Notes under the pieces: model-generated
Databases searched by the model: none
Told to the model about the DNA's origin: nothing
The model's input: only the letters and a program-made list of their open reading frames with translations
Assembly: GCA_035222895.1 (NCBI GenBank)
Contig: JAVYIG010002536.1
Span: 177,639 to 241,638 of the forward strand
DNA from: Strongylocentrotus droebachiensis
Taxonomy: Eukaryota; Echinodermata; Echinoidea; Camarodonta; Strongylocentrotidae
DNA length: 64,000 nucleotides
Reading direction: 5' to 3'
Shown: positions 33,601-45,500 of the stretch, piece after piece
Numbering within the stretch: the stretch's first letter is position 1
Layout: every line of letters starts with the position of its first letter
Position numbers and translations under genes: made by a program

Positions 33601-33970
33601 GGGATGAGTTTCTGGGGTGGGGTGCAGGGATCGGGGTATTGTGTACTAACATTATGTTGAAAATCCTGGGGCCTTTTTACTACGTATATTTGTGCATTGT
33701 GTCGATGTCATGTTATGTTTTTCTAAACAATTTCTAAACGATTTGAATGTAATTATTTCCTATTCCAATGTCATGCTTTTGATGTCTTTTTATACATGAT
33801 TTTAATGTCAACGCAATATGTAAAATCCCACAATGAATTTCCATGTTATCATTGGACGAAATAAAATTGAATTGAATTGAATTGAATTGAATCTAATGTA
33901 CATTGTTGCGATTGATATCAATCGCATATAAGTTGCCATTGATATCAACTCTTTATAAGACAGGGCCCTG
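32938..33970. mobile_element. GGGCCC-type MITE split by later insertions
   Basis: Left end CTTATAAAGAGTTGCGTGTG and AAATCAATCGCAAGTCC; right end TTGATATCAACTCTTTATAA ending GACAGGGCCC at 33970. CT-rich DNA and a LINE tail lie between. Confidence 0.65.
33720..33892 (+). mobile_element. LINE 3' end with (ATTGA)n tail
   Basis: ATTGGACGAAATAAAATTGA followed by repeated ATTGA. This tail is typical of the 3' end of L2/CR1-like non-LTR elements (family knowledge). No coding part is attached. Confidence 0.65.
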
Positions 33971-34342
33971 GTTTATAGAAAAGAAAAGCTGTGAAATATT
34001 GTTGCATGCCTTGTTAAACCAAACGTCACTGTTATATCATTTTGGATTGATTTCCTAAAAATAGTTCTAAAAAGTAGTTCTAAAAAGTCATTTGAATTCA
34101 AAGTGACACACAGTAATCAAATAATCAAGAGAAAAAAAATATGTGAAGTATTGAGGCATTGAGCTGGCTAGCACAATTTCATTTTAATCTTTAGTAGATT
34201 CAGTTATAAAAAAAGGCAAATTCTCGTCTGGAATTTGTGTACAGATATCAAATTTGTATGAATTTAAAAGCTAGACGTATACTTTGCTTTTTTTTTTCAA
34301 TGTTTATTTGACTATGCTAACCCTGCATGATATAGTAGCATA

Positions 34343-34765
34343 AACAAGTCAGATCAAAATAAGTTGAAAATTATACAGAACAAAATGGTGAGATTTATCA
34401 ACTGTTCTAGTCCAAGGACTGATGTTGGCTACAGCGAACTTTCTAAAGCTGGTTTTCTCGACGTCAACCAGAGGTAAAAACAGCTCGTACTGCATCACGT
34501 GCATAGAATAATTCATTCTAGGTCGACTCATTATATTCGATCCAACTTCGATCTTGTTACTGACTTACATAATTATAATAAAGGAAATAGCCGATTTAAC
34601 TTTAACTTACCTGAAAGAGTAGGTAGGATTGGAAATTCGTTTTATTACATTGCCATAAAACATTGGAATTCCCTTCCTAATGATATAAAGGAAATAGAAA
34701 ACTTTTCTCATTCAAAGAGGAAATTAAAGGAATCCCTTTTTACTCTGTTTATTTGTATGAATTAA
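34343..34765 (+). pseudogene. C-terminal fragment of a non-LTR retrotransposon reverse transcriptase
   Basis: Translation: K-M-V-R-F-I-N, E-L-S-K-A-G-F-L-D-V, a TAA at the position of a usual Val, then L-H-H-V-H-R-I, S-R-F-N-F-N-L-P, S-F-Y-Y-I-A-I-K-H-W-N-S-L-P, D-I-K-E-I-E-N-F and a final stop after C-M-N. The S-F-x-Y-x-x-x-x-x-W-N-x-L-P block marks the C-terminal end of CR1/L2/Jockey-type RT proteins. The upstream catalytic part is not present. Confidence 0.85.
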
Positions 34766-35434
34766 AAAAAAAATTATATCATGTCAACCTCAATTGTTTA
34801 ACCTTGACTTTTTTAAATATGTGCTGTTGAATTAGCGAATGAAGCGAATAAAGAACATAAAATTAAAATGAAAACGAAACGATATTGTTTTTGTCTGATA
34901 TTATTTTAAATATTATATGGTTATTATGCACTTGATAATACAGAGGGGTAAATAAAGAGTGTGACATGCATTAGCTTACAAGCTATACATCTATTTCTAA
35001 TAATTACATGCATGATAAGTGTGAATTCGAGACTACTTGTTGTAAGTGTAAATTAACCATTACTAGAAATGTATCTAACATCATTTATACTTTATACATG
35101 TAAACTTTGCAAAGAATGAGCACACTTTTTTAGTTCACTTACATCTGGTTTTAAAAGGCCATAGTGACTTTGAGCATATTCGTTAATCATTTTCAAATAC
35201 ATCAACCATTGACTTGCAGCATTTAGAAAGAACTGTCAGCCTTTATTGTGGTGTGTTAATGTAAATAGTAATTGAATTTGCTCTTTATTTACAATAAATC
35301 AGTCAGTCGTATGAATTCGCTTCACAAACCTGCACCCATTAAAAATATATTTCATTAATAAGTGCAATTCCAAATTAGAAAAGAGGCTAACTAACATTCT
35401 TACATATATATCATCATTTTCTGCAACAAACACC

Positions 35435-35436
35435 AT

Positions 35437-35470
<34 letters not shown>

Positions 35471-35530
35471 TATTACATTTATAACGCGCTTAATACAAAG
35501 TTTCTAAGCGCTTAACAAAAATAAAATACA
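35435..35530 (+). repeat. SINE-tail-like fragment
   Basis: (ATA)n then TTTATAACGCGCTTAATACA and TCTAAGCGCTTAAC. Similar to 47016-47080 (ATTAAGCGCTTAATACGG, TCTCTAAGCGC), 44420-44480 and 54280-54300. Confidence 0.6.
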
Positions 35531-36109
35531 AAGTAATGTTAACCTACAAATTACAACAATATAATACATGATACATAATTATGATAACAAATTCCTAATA
35601 ACAATCATACAATAAGGATAGTTAATATTTACATTTATAGACTTCAAATTCACATTCATTAATTCAACGAAAGAACCTAGCTTATATTGCAGGTTTACAT
35701 GAGTCTTAAATGACATCACAATGGTGGTAATAGAACTTTTTTGGAAAGTACTGATATTCAATATTTTTCGTAATACACTGGACAGAGAATGGGACAGTAC
35801 AAACAAAGCCATACATACCAGACAGACATGATAAATGAAGACGAAACAATGATCTAAGGTTTGATCATTTGACAGTTGACAGTTGTTGGTTACAAAATAT
35901 TTGATACAACTCGCTATTCACCAATGATTAATAGGTAAAGAGCAATCATTTATCAACCAAAAGTGTTCATACTCCAGACGTGAATAACAGACCTTAAGAC
36001 ATTTTAATACATCATATGTGCTTCATAAGCTTAAAGAACGTTTACTCGATCACCAACATTACTGCACCTGTACATATGTGTATTAATGGCTTGCCATGTG
36101 ATGTTAGTG

Positions 36110-36180
36110 CTGGGCTGAGATTCGAACCCTCAACCCTTGGATTGAAAATCAAGTGAATGAACCACGTATACCACGAAACG
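36110..36180 (-). repeat. tRNA-like sequence
   Basis: Minus strand: CGTGGTATACGTGGTTCATT (A box region) and AGGGTTCGAATCTC (B box). Spacing is tRNA-like, but the stems are imperfect. Likely a SINE head or tRNA pseudogene just outside the gene B 3' end. Confidence 0.45.
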
Positions 36181-36207
36181 ACAACAAGAATTTTCCCGTA
36201 GTTTCAC

Positions 36208-36213
36208 TTTATT
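36208..36213 (-). promoter_or_regulatory. Candidate polyadenylation signal of gene B
   Basis: AATAAA on the minus strand, about 226 bases past the gene B stop codon. Between the stop and the signal lie two further copies of a 65-bp tandem repeat. Unconfirmed by transcript data. Confidence 0.45.
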
Positions 36214-36302
36214 TAAAAGAAAAATACTTCACAACCAAAAATATCTACAAATACAGTTTCATCTATAGATTTCAGGACCATCATTCAACCAACACAATGC
36301 TA

Positions 36303-36480
36303 TATGAGTTTAATATTCAAAGGCAAAGTTCTCGTATACAAAGCACCATTCAAACAACGAAAACTATATGAATTTAAGATTCAAATGCAAAGTTCCCGTA
36401 TACAGAGCAACATTCAACCAACGCAAAGCTATATGAATTTAAGATTCAAATGCAAAGTTCTCGTATACAGAGTACGGTTG
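36303..36480 (-). repeat. Tandem 65-bp repeat spanning the gene B stop codon and 3' UTR
   Basis: Three units with period 64-65, beginning near 36303, 36367 and 36432 on the plus strand. The unit holds the last codons of gene B (Y-E-N-F-A-F-E-S and stop) plus about 40 bases of UTR, so the 3' UTR carries two decayed copies of the terminal codons. Confidence 0.8.
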
Positions 36481-36717
36481 TTGAGGCTCTGGCTTCGGTC
36501 TGTCCTGGCTCCTCTCAGTCTCTACATTGCCATACAGGAGTGCGGTGGCGCCTGCTTCCTGTGGATCTGTGACCTCATATAGGTTCTCTTCCGGGTCAAG
36601 TGTGTAGTCGATCTCTACATTGCCATACGTGTGGTCCTCTATCGGGTATGGAAGCTGCTCATAGTTTTCAGTGTGCAGGTATTCACGGATGACTTCGTAG
36701 ATGAAAGCATATTCCAC
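36439..36717 (-). CDS. Gene B last exon: end of D2 and tyrosine-rich cytoplasmic tail
   Basis: Acceptor ATTCAG|GT at 36717, phase 0, 92 codons and TAA. It starts with the last PTP helix (V-E-Y-A-F-I-Y-E-V-I) and runs into a tail of about 75 residues rich in Tyr, Glu and Pro. Tail tyrosine motifs: T-Y-G-N-V, I-D-Y-T-L, L-Y-E-V, L-L-Y-G-N-V, P-Y-S-V-Y-E-N-F. Three fit Y-x-N, the Grb2 SH2 consensus, and L-L-Y-G-N-V fits the ITIM pattern. R-P-K-P-E-P is proline-rich. Vertebrate PTP-alpha has a C-terminal Y-A-N-F Grb2 site, so the Y-E-N-F end has a known parallel. Confidence 0.88.
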   Translation of the reverse strand: MEYAFIYEVIREYLHTENYEQLPYPIEDHTYGNVEIDYTLDPEENLYEVTDPQEAGATALLYGNVETERSQDRPKPEPQQPYSVYENFAFES

Positions 36718-39249
36718 CTGAATAAAATAGATAGGGAATCTTCGAGTTTACTACTTGATATTTATTCACATACATATATGTGGAAATGGGGAAATGAAGA
36801 TTAGAATTTAAAAAAGAAAAAGAAAGATGATATTGTATAAGAAAGAAAATGTACGCATATATAGGATTCAGAAGCTGTATTCCTCTCATGTTAACAAAAT
36901 AGATACCAAACAGTCATGGATTTGACACCGATCAACATAATCCGAATGTCTAATAACATTTAAATTTGTCCACTGCATACCATAGCACAACGAGAAAGAA
37001 TGTTTACATGTTGCAACTATAGATGGTACGAAATTATTTTCTCTCTCTTTAAACTTATATTATTTCTGGCTTTATCTTTGTTTTGGAAACCACTCGTTTG
37101 TCAGCTCAAACATGCGTGTGTGTAGAGTCTATGACATGAGGAAGATGAGACCAATATGTGTGAAGCAATCAAGCGCGACTTTGCGAAACGAATGGTGGTT
37201 TCCTATTTTTTATACAGTATGTCTATATTTGACTAGTGTGCTAAGGAAAGAAATCAGTTGTCATACCTCGGTTTGAACGAACTGCATCCTGTCAGCTCGC
37301 AGTATCTTGACTGTCTGGAAAATATCGACGGAATCTCCCTCAGCTATCTGAGCGATGCACTCCATAGCAGTGCAAAACACACCTGTTCGCCCAGCACCAC
37401 TCCTTTAATGTCACACAAAAGTAAAACATGTTTAAATTATCAAGGTTCAATGAGCATTTGACACTTTTGTTAACTTATTGTTCAGAATTAAAACAAATAA
37501 ATTTCATTTTTAGTGATATAGTTCTCGTAACTGAATTTACCTGTTTTTCTAATGCATTTCAATTGTTCATGTTTATCCCCAGAACCACTGGTTATGAAGT
37601 ATTTATACTTTACATGATGGCATCTCTATAGAAACTGATGAAATCCATTTTGTATATATCAACTGAAGATATGTCTAACAAGCCCCAGACAAATTGTTGA
37701 GTTGCAGATGGAAAGCTTTCTTCAGGAGGTATGCATCATTTAATAAACATGCTATTGGCTAAACGTTGAAGTTGGGTTTTTAAGATATTTTAATTATTGT
37801 CTTCGTTGCAAACAATATACCGCAACAAAATTATTTGGGGTCCGATCCTGTTTCCACGGACTTTACACCAATTGCGAATGTGAATGATTAGTAAGCATTG
37901 AAAAGATCCTAGACTTACAAACAATGGACAAGAATGGAGAATTCTTTTTTGTTGTTAGTGGAACTTTTGACAGCACGGATAAGCTTGAGCAACGACCTAG
38001 CCCCTGGTTGTTGATCTGATCCATGTTTAGGCCATCCATGGAACTGGTACTGAGTGACGGTGTGACTGGCCTGAAAAGAAACGTAACCAAAAAAAACGTG
38101 AAAATGGATGTATAAGACGTATTGAAATTGGTCAGTGCATTGCATCCTGTTTGTATGTTCTACTAGAAAAGGATAATAAAGTTACTTTGGCTTTGCGCTC
38201 ACAAATTTGTATTTGTCTATGTTTCAAAAACAAAATAGTAATGTAAAGAGAAGGTTGAGTTCTGAAAAAGATTTAAAAAATAACAACTGTTGAGGATTCC
38301 CATCCTTATGTCAATCTGAAAGATTTTAGATAGCAGAAATGTCCTCTGAAAATGATTGCTTTTCAAATGCCCTAATATTTGTGTAGTATATTTGTGTTAT
38401 TTGTGTGTGTATATATGTGTAGTCCTAATAACAATTCATGAATGCAGTGCATATAATATCCAGCAACACTGAGTCAAATTAATTTGATTTTGATCATTCC
38501 AAGACCTCACAGTATTATGTTCTACATATTCAACTTCTTTTCATAGTTGCTAAGTTCCAAACAGTTTCTTTCACAATATCAAACGTTCCCCTATGAATAA
38601 CTCAGATTTGTCTTTGGCATAAGTGCGATATTAACATTGATCATATCTCTAGATCATTTGAAATTCCTCAAGTCGCATTTCATCGACTTGGTAAAACCGT
38701 TCCGGTTAAATTCACAATGTGGCTTTCAGAAAATATTAGGTTGCTCGATCCTTTAAAAAAAAAATCATTTCAAATGAGGGCATCACATCAATGTTCCCCG
38801 CCCCTTCTTCAACAAGTACTATTATCGTAAAAGAAACATATGAAATAAGACATACTTTGGAGTTTCTGGTAACTTTCAGTTGCCGAGTGGTCACGTCTCC
38901 ATCAGATGATGTTGATAAGATTGAAACTATATATGATCCGAACTTAGACGAGTCAGCATCAGGCCAGTATTGTGCACAACTCTAGAAAGAGCAGAGGTAA
39001 TATTATGGATAAAATTGTAGTAATGTTGGTCCTCCCTTCTTAGTTCGCTCCATTCCTGACTTAATATATTTATATATTTTTTCGCTCTTACCTTTTTTCT
39101 TTTCTTACATAATGCACTGCGCTACTTGAATCACTATTACTAATATTTTTAGCTACGTAAGTTGTTAAATGAGCCTTATTGACATCATGACAGATTAGCC
39201 TTGTGCGACCTTCTTCTTATTATACAACTAATAATACAACTACTACTAT

Positions 39250-39298
<49 letters not shown>

Positions 39299-39326
39299 GC
39301 TGCTACTACTACTACTACTACTACTG

Positions 39327-39372
<46 letters not shown>

Positions 39373-39528
39373 TACTACTTCTTTTACTACTTATATTACT
39401 ACTTCTTTTACTACTACTTCTATTACCAATTCTTCTACTACGACTACTAATAATACTACTACTTCTCCTACAACTCCTAATACTTCTACTACTACTATTA
39501 CTACTACTACTACTACTACTACTACTAT

Positions 39529-39567
<39 letters not shown>

Positions 39568-42500
39568 CGCTCCTACTACTTCTAATACTACTACTACTAC
39601 TTTATCATAACTGACAATTACTCCCTCCCCCCCCCCCTTGCACTACCGTTGGGAAATCAATCTTTAAACATCTTAATTTATTATATTATGGATTATATTT
39701 ATCAACAAATAGAAGCAATACAAACAGCACGGTCTTTAAATCTCCCAAACTCAAACTGCGACAAGCTATTAACCGTCCAAACTTCAAAATTGACATTTAC
39801 TCGTACTACTACCTTGTCGTTTTGGCTCTTGTCATTAAGCATAACGATAGTGGACGGTTTAAAGTCGAGGACCATAGACCAGAAATCAGACACAGTGGTT
39901 GGCAGCGGCATCTGGGTTGTCATGAATGTACAGTGGACTCCCTGAAAGATGAGAGAAGAATAATTATGATATCTGATAACAACATGAGAACCTCACCACC
40001 TACTTCCATTGTCATGAAATGCTCTTAGAGCAGCCAGTGTCAGTATCTTCGAAGCACGGCCCACTAAATGCACTACAGCCCCACCCTACATTCTCTACAT
40101 GACTAACAATCAAGTTTTTATGCAACCTAGTTTATAATAGACATAGCAATTCTTATATATTCTATAGTACATTCCATCTTATAATGGCGACAGTACATGT
40201 ACATTAAAGGATATACGTAAATATACAACTCAACGACAGTGGTGTAACTATTGAAAGAAACTGGAAAAGATTCATCATGATAGTTTTGACATCCATCATT
40301 ATAAGCGCACAAAATACAGTTGTCAAAATCCTTTTCCAAGTTTTTGTATTAAAAAAGGTCACTAAAATGCCATGAGGCAGCAACTACGAATATTGTTTGT
40401 ATTAATCATCAATGATATCAATAATACTGATAAAAGTACAATATATAAATTTGGCAATTGCATACGCTCAAGACGTCTACTTCTACTGTTGAATACGAGA
40501 CAAATGAAGATTTACGTAAACTGTATTTATGTCATTTAATCCTACAGAATTTTCTGACGCTAAATAACTTGTAAATTGAATTTAAATTACATGAAAATTG
40601 AATCACTTGACTCAGAAAGAACATCTCACCTTCATGTTGCTAGCATTGATGAAATCATGATCTGGGGAGTCTAGTTTCACACGGTTTCTCTCCACTAGAA
40701 TGGTATGGAAACAAGAAGAATTTTAAAACAGCGTTTAGCTACAACTAAACATATATTCCTTGATGGCGATATTGGTTTTTAGTTATGTGTGTATTTCAAT
40801 TTTGTTTTTGATTATCTTTCTATACATGCATACAGCGGATCCAGGCAAGAATGGGGTCACCCACCCTCCCCTTCTCCATCACCACCTTAATTAAGACAAA
40901 AATTGTATGTGATATCACCTCTCCGCCTTCGAGTTACATTTAACGTATTCAAAGCTTTAAGTAACCACCCCCCCCCCCCCCGACGACCGCACCATCCACC
41001 TTGCACCGTCTCTTGACAATCCTGAGACCCCCCGTATGGTGTTGTTTCATCTGCTCCTGACAGCGTCATGATTTCTCCACGGCGTTTTTTATATACATGT
41101 ATATCTCTTTAGTCAAGAAGCTGCAATTTACATTCGTGCACCAACACAAATGTGGTTTCAACATCGGTGGGTGGTGAGTGTGTGCGTGTGTGGTAGCGAT
41201 GGAAAAGGGCAACGTTCTCAAGTTTTGGACAAGAGCCGAATGGGATCGACATTTAAGAGTGGGGTGGGGCGGACATAAGATTTTCAATGAGGGGAGGAAC
41301 AGTCTCATACTGAGGGGAGATGAAAGGGGTGGTCTGTTGTGTTCACCCAATTCTAGTGACTTCCCTGCAAAACAAATGCACATTAAAGAGAGACTCAGTT
41401 TCATAACGACGGTGTTTACAGTCCGAAGTCGAACTTGGGTATTCCACAACATATTTTAAACTGTTAAGTATTTGCTTTTATAATGTTTATAGAAAATAAA
41501 TAGTTTGTATCCTAGTAGTACTTACATGGTAGGTTGTTCCCGTATCTATTCTTTGGTTGATTATCTGGAGTACGTCCTGATCTTGTTTGAGAAGCGGGAG
41601 GATCAGGACAGAGACTCTTCAAAGTCTGATTAAAATCAGAAAGTATGATGTTTCATTTACATAAAGAATTACTTTGATAATAATCAACTTTAGTTCTGGT
41701 TCTTTTTCATGCATGCATAATATAGATTCAGCTTTAATATTACGTACGTTCTTACTGCGCAAGATGGTAATGAAATTGTCTTATTATCTTGGCTTTATCC
41801 TAGCTGCCTCAAGGTTCTGAAAGCAGTCAAGAAATTAGAGTTACTTGCTAGTAGGTATTCATTCACTAAATCTAAGTTTAGGTAGTGCTCACTTGATTTA
41901 CAGTGCAGAAATTCACGGATCGAGACATCCCTAACATTTTCATCATAAGAGCCGAAGAGCTGGTTTGTGAATGGGATCTTTTCTCTATGTCCATAAGTTT
42001 TTTTCACTAGACACAGGTCATTCTGGAAAAGTAGTTTCGTTGAAACCAAGATATAATGCTATCACTCCCCCCGCCCCTCCCCCTCTCAACACCCCCCCCC
42101 CCCCCCAACTCTCTCTCTCTCTCTCTCCCTCTCTTTCTCTCATCCAGGTTTCCTGAACCTTTCGTCTATAAAGGAAGTCTATAAATGTAGGATATAAATG
42201 TAAAAAGAGGTGGAGAAAGAACTATATAGGGCTTGGCGTATTGATTTGCCCTTGGCAGACGACCTGGGGAAAGAAATAAAGGACGTAACTGTCACCAGAC
42301 AATCATTAATGATCAACTTCTGATGATGATTGGGATGTGTTACCTGGACCTCCTTGGTCATCTTGGACCGTCCATGTCCATCAACTGAAGTGTGTAAGTC
42401 TTGTAGATGATCAGTGAAATGAATGACAGGGATCAGGGTATTCCTCCATAGAAGATCCTCCAGGACAGCCCCGTAGATGAAGGCATACTGCTCCTGTATT

Positions 42501-45500
42501 CATTTAAGGAACGAATGCATCAAAATCAATTACATCTCATCTACTAAAAATATGTCAGATTTATGACATGCGAGAATACGTGTACATAAGAAGTGAGGGT
42601 AGAACAAACAATATCTAATGCTCATTTCCCGCTAATGATCTTGTATCAAAACCATTTCCTTTGATACTTCTTTACATCTTTAAAAAAAGAGAAAAAAACG
42701 ATTTTTACATGTATATGAAGACGTGTCGTGATCGAGTGGATATGTCACCGGACTGTCGATTACAAGGTCCGCGGTTCGAGTCCCGCCGCGGCACTAATGT
42801 CCTTTGGCAAGACATTGATCTAAATTTGCCAAACTCAACCCAGGTGATGTAAATGGGTACCTGGCAGGAATTAATTCCTTGAAAAGCTAAAGCGCCGTAA
42901 TGGCAGCTGTGCAAAAGCCAGGGTAATAATCGGGAGCGCCATGAGTGTTAAGTCTGGCAGACATGTGCGCTATACAAGAACCCACTATTATAATTATCAT
43001 TATTATGCCTACTAATATTGTTTTAATTCCACAAAATCACACAGAATAATTACAATGCCAGTCCCTGAAAAATTATGCACACATTAGATTAAAATCCATC
43101 GATATATCAGTATCTAAACTGAAAAGATGATGTGTCAAACGACAGCAGTAGTTGGTATATGCTTTTAGAGGTAACTGACCTGTGTTTGGACCATGAATGG
43201 TCGTTTCCGTCTGATGTTCGTCACAAAGTTGAAGACATCTACCATTCTAGTTGTCTTGGCGTGAGCTACGACGCTATCAATACTGATCACCACGCCTGTT
43301 CGTCCAACACCAGCACTGGATAGAAAATATAATGATCAACCAATCAGTCATGTCGTTAAAATGTGATTTGTAAGCATAAAGCTGCATTCTCTCCGGAGTT
43401 AACTATGTCCACGCACACTAGCTATTGAACGGATAAAACAAAACTGAGCAAAATATTCAAGCAATATCAATTGAAATATGCGTAAGTGTGGAACACGAGG
43501 TTTCCCTGTAGTAAAGCCCTAGCATTATACCCTCATATCTTGAGAAGCTCTATCTGTTGGAATCTACTGTTGTCATTTCCTATTCTCACAGTATTGTTGT
43601 ATTTCTTTAACAATTTAACATTACCATGATCTTAAAGACTTTCGAAAAAATAAGCCTCAGACGATTTCAATAACCTTGGGCGTCACCTATAACAATATGC
43701 GAGCAGCATGATGACATGCTACGTAATCCGAACGTGCAAAGACAATACAATAAAATAAATTGACTTGATTTCTTGAAAGTCTTTACGATGATGTTTGTGG
43801 TACTTGTTTTGATCCAGATGAAATTGACCAAGAAGCCTACCTGCAATGAATGATGAGAGGATGAGTGTACTGTCCATGATCAGCTTTGACTTCTTTGATG
43901 AACTTGAGCAGTGAAGAGGTGTGTTTAGGAACACCCTTGTCAGGCCACTCTGTGAAGTGGAACTGAGTGACGGTCCTATAGTCGTCCCCCTAGTTAGGAG
44001 AACAACACATTTCATGCAGGGTGAAAATGAATTAATTTTAATGAAACTTTTATACCGATTATCAAACATCTTTATCCGTTTTAATGTCAATGGTGTCACC
44101 TTTTTTCAGTGTTTTCATGCACAATTCTTAGTTTTTGAACTTCTTCCCGACGTAGCAATGTATATGCAGATGACTCATGTACCTACCTTTATCATCTTCA
44201 TTGTCCTTTTAACTCCACCTGTGCATGCATCCAGTGACACCAGTTCCACCTTGATATTTCCATACTTCACTGAATCGCCAGGTCGATTAGGCCAATATTG
44301 GCGGCATTTGATCTATTCCAAGCAATTAAACATAAATAAATCAGATCAAAGAACTCTACGCTTTTATCTCAGCAGAAATATATAATATGTCTTGTGTAAT
44401 AAAAATATATATGATAAAAATAATCTATATTTATGTAGCGCTTAGTACAAAATACCGTGTTTAATGGCGCTTTACAGATACCATTATCCCGGTCATCGGA
44501 ATCATTCACGCACAATGTGCACAATCTCCAATACCTGGGAAGTTTTCCTACCATACTCATGGTCACCGTAAGGGCATATGTCAATTACTAACACAAAGGC
44601 TTTCGTCGTTTCTCCTGGATACGGATTGGCAAATGTAGAAAAATGATTTGTCGGGGATCGAACTAATGACCTTTGCATTTTATGTCAAGTGCATAAAATA
44701 CTACACTACGACTAAGCCATAGTATAGTTATTTATCCATCCGTCTTTCCTAGAAACCTACTTGTAAGCCTACTGTTTACATTGAGCAACACTTTTTTAGC
44801 ATTAAAAACGCCGCTCTGTAAATGTTGGTGTGTAACTACATGCGTTATATTAAGTTCATGTTCAATTTTATATTATAGAAAGGGGGCTTTCCCTAATGTG
44901 ACTGGTGTCTATCAGCGGCCACGATCAACATTATCTGTGTAGACGTTAGGATATAAACATAATTAATCCATAAGTCGGAGTATCAGAATAATTCGAGGTT
45001 CACATTGTTTTTAAGGTGTTCATGGTCAGGAATATCCTGCGATGGCTCTGGTACCAAAATAAACAAAAGCAAGCGTTAAGAAGATATAAAGGAAGATATT
45101 AAAGCTGAAAAAGTAATCAAACTGACTTTAGTCATCTGAATTCTATAATTCGAGTGAAAATATCGTTGGAATGAAAATACTATTGACTGACCTTATCTCC
45201 TTCCTTGAGCTTCGTTACCATGGCAATAGTCGTCACATTTTCCTGCCAGACCATCCTCCAGAAATCATCCATAGACGCAATGTTGGGTCCTTAAAAACAT
45301 AAATTATGGGCTCATCGGAAAATCACATTTTCAATTGCTATATGACAATGACTTATGTCTTGCTTCAGTGTATTATTTCGTTTATACAACAAAAAACATA
45401 TTAATTTGAAATAGAGTTACCTACAAATATACGTCTTACAATTTGTATTAATAAATTAATCCTTGTTAAACGTGACGGAGAAATGAGAATGGACATACCT

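Larger units (their letters stand above)
28252..36207. other. Intergenic region between gene B (3') and gene A (5')
   Basis: About 8 kb with no supported gene. It holds short transposons (29109-29799, 30162-30322, 32938-33970), LINE fragments (33720-33892, 34343-34765), CT-rich microsatellites and a SINE tail at 35440-35530. The promoter of gene A must lie in its left part, but no TATA or initiator stands out. Confidence 0.6.

Noticed and set aside
33222..33737. 171-codon Ser/Leu-rich frame
   Set aside because: Translation of CT microsatellites and C runs.
34343..34765. Intact coding gene on the plus strand between genes A and B
   Set aside because: Reverse transcriptase C-terminal fragment with an internal stop and no catalytic core.
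39201..39614. Two long frames of poly-Leu and poly-Thr on the plus strand
   Set aside because: Pure product of the (CTA)n microsatellite; no start context or conserved sequence.
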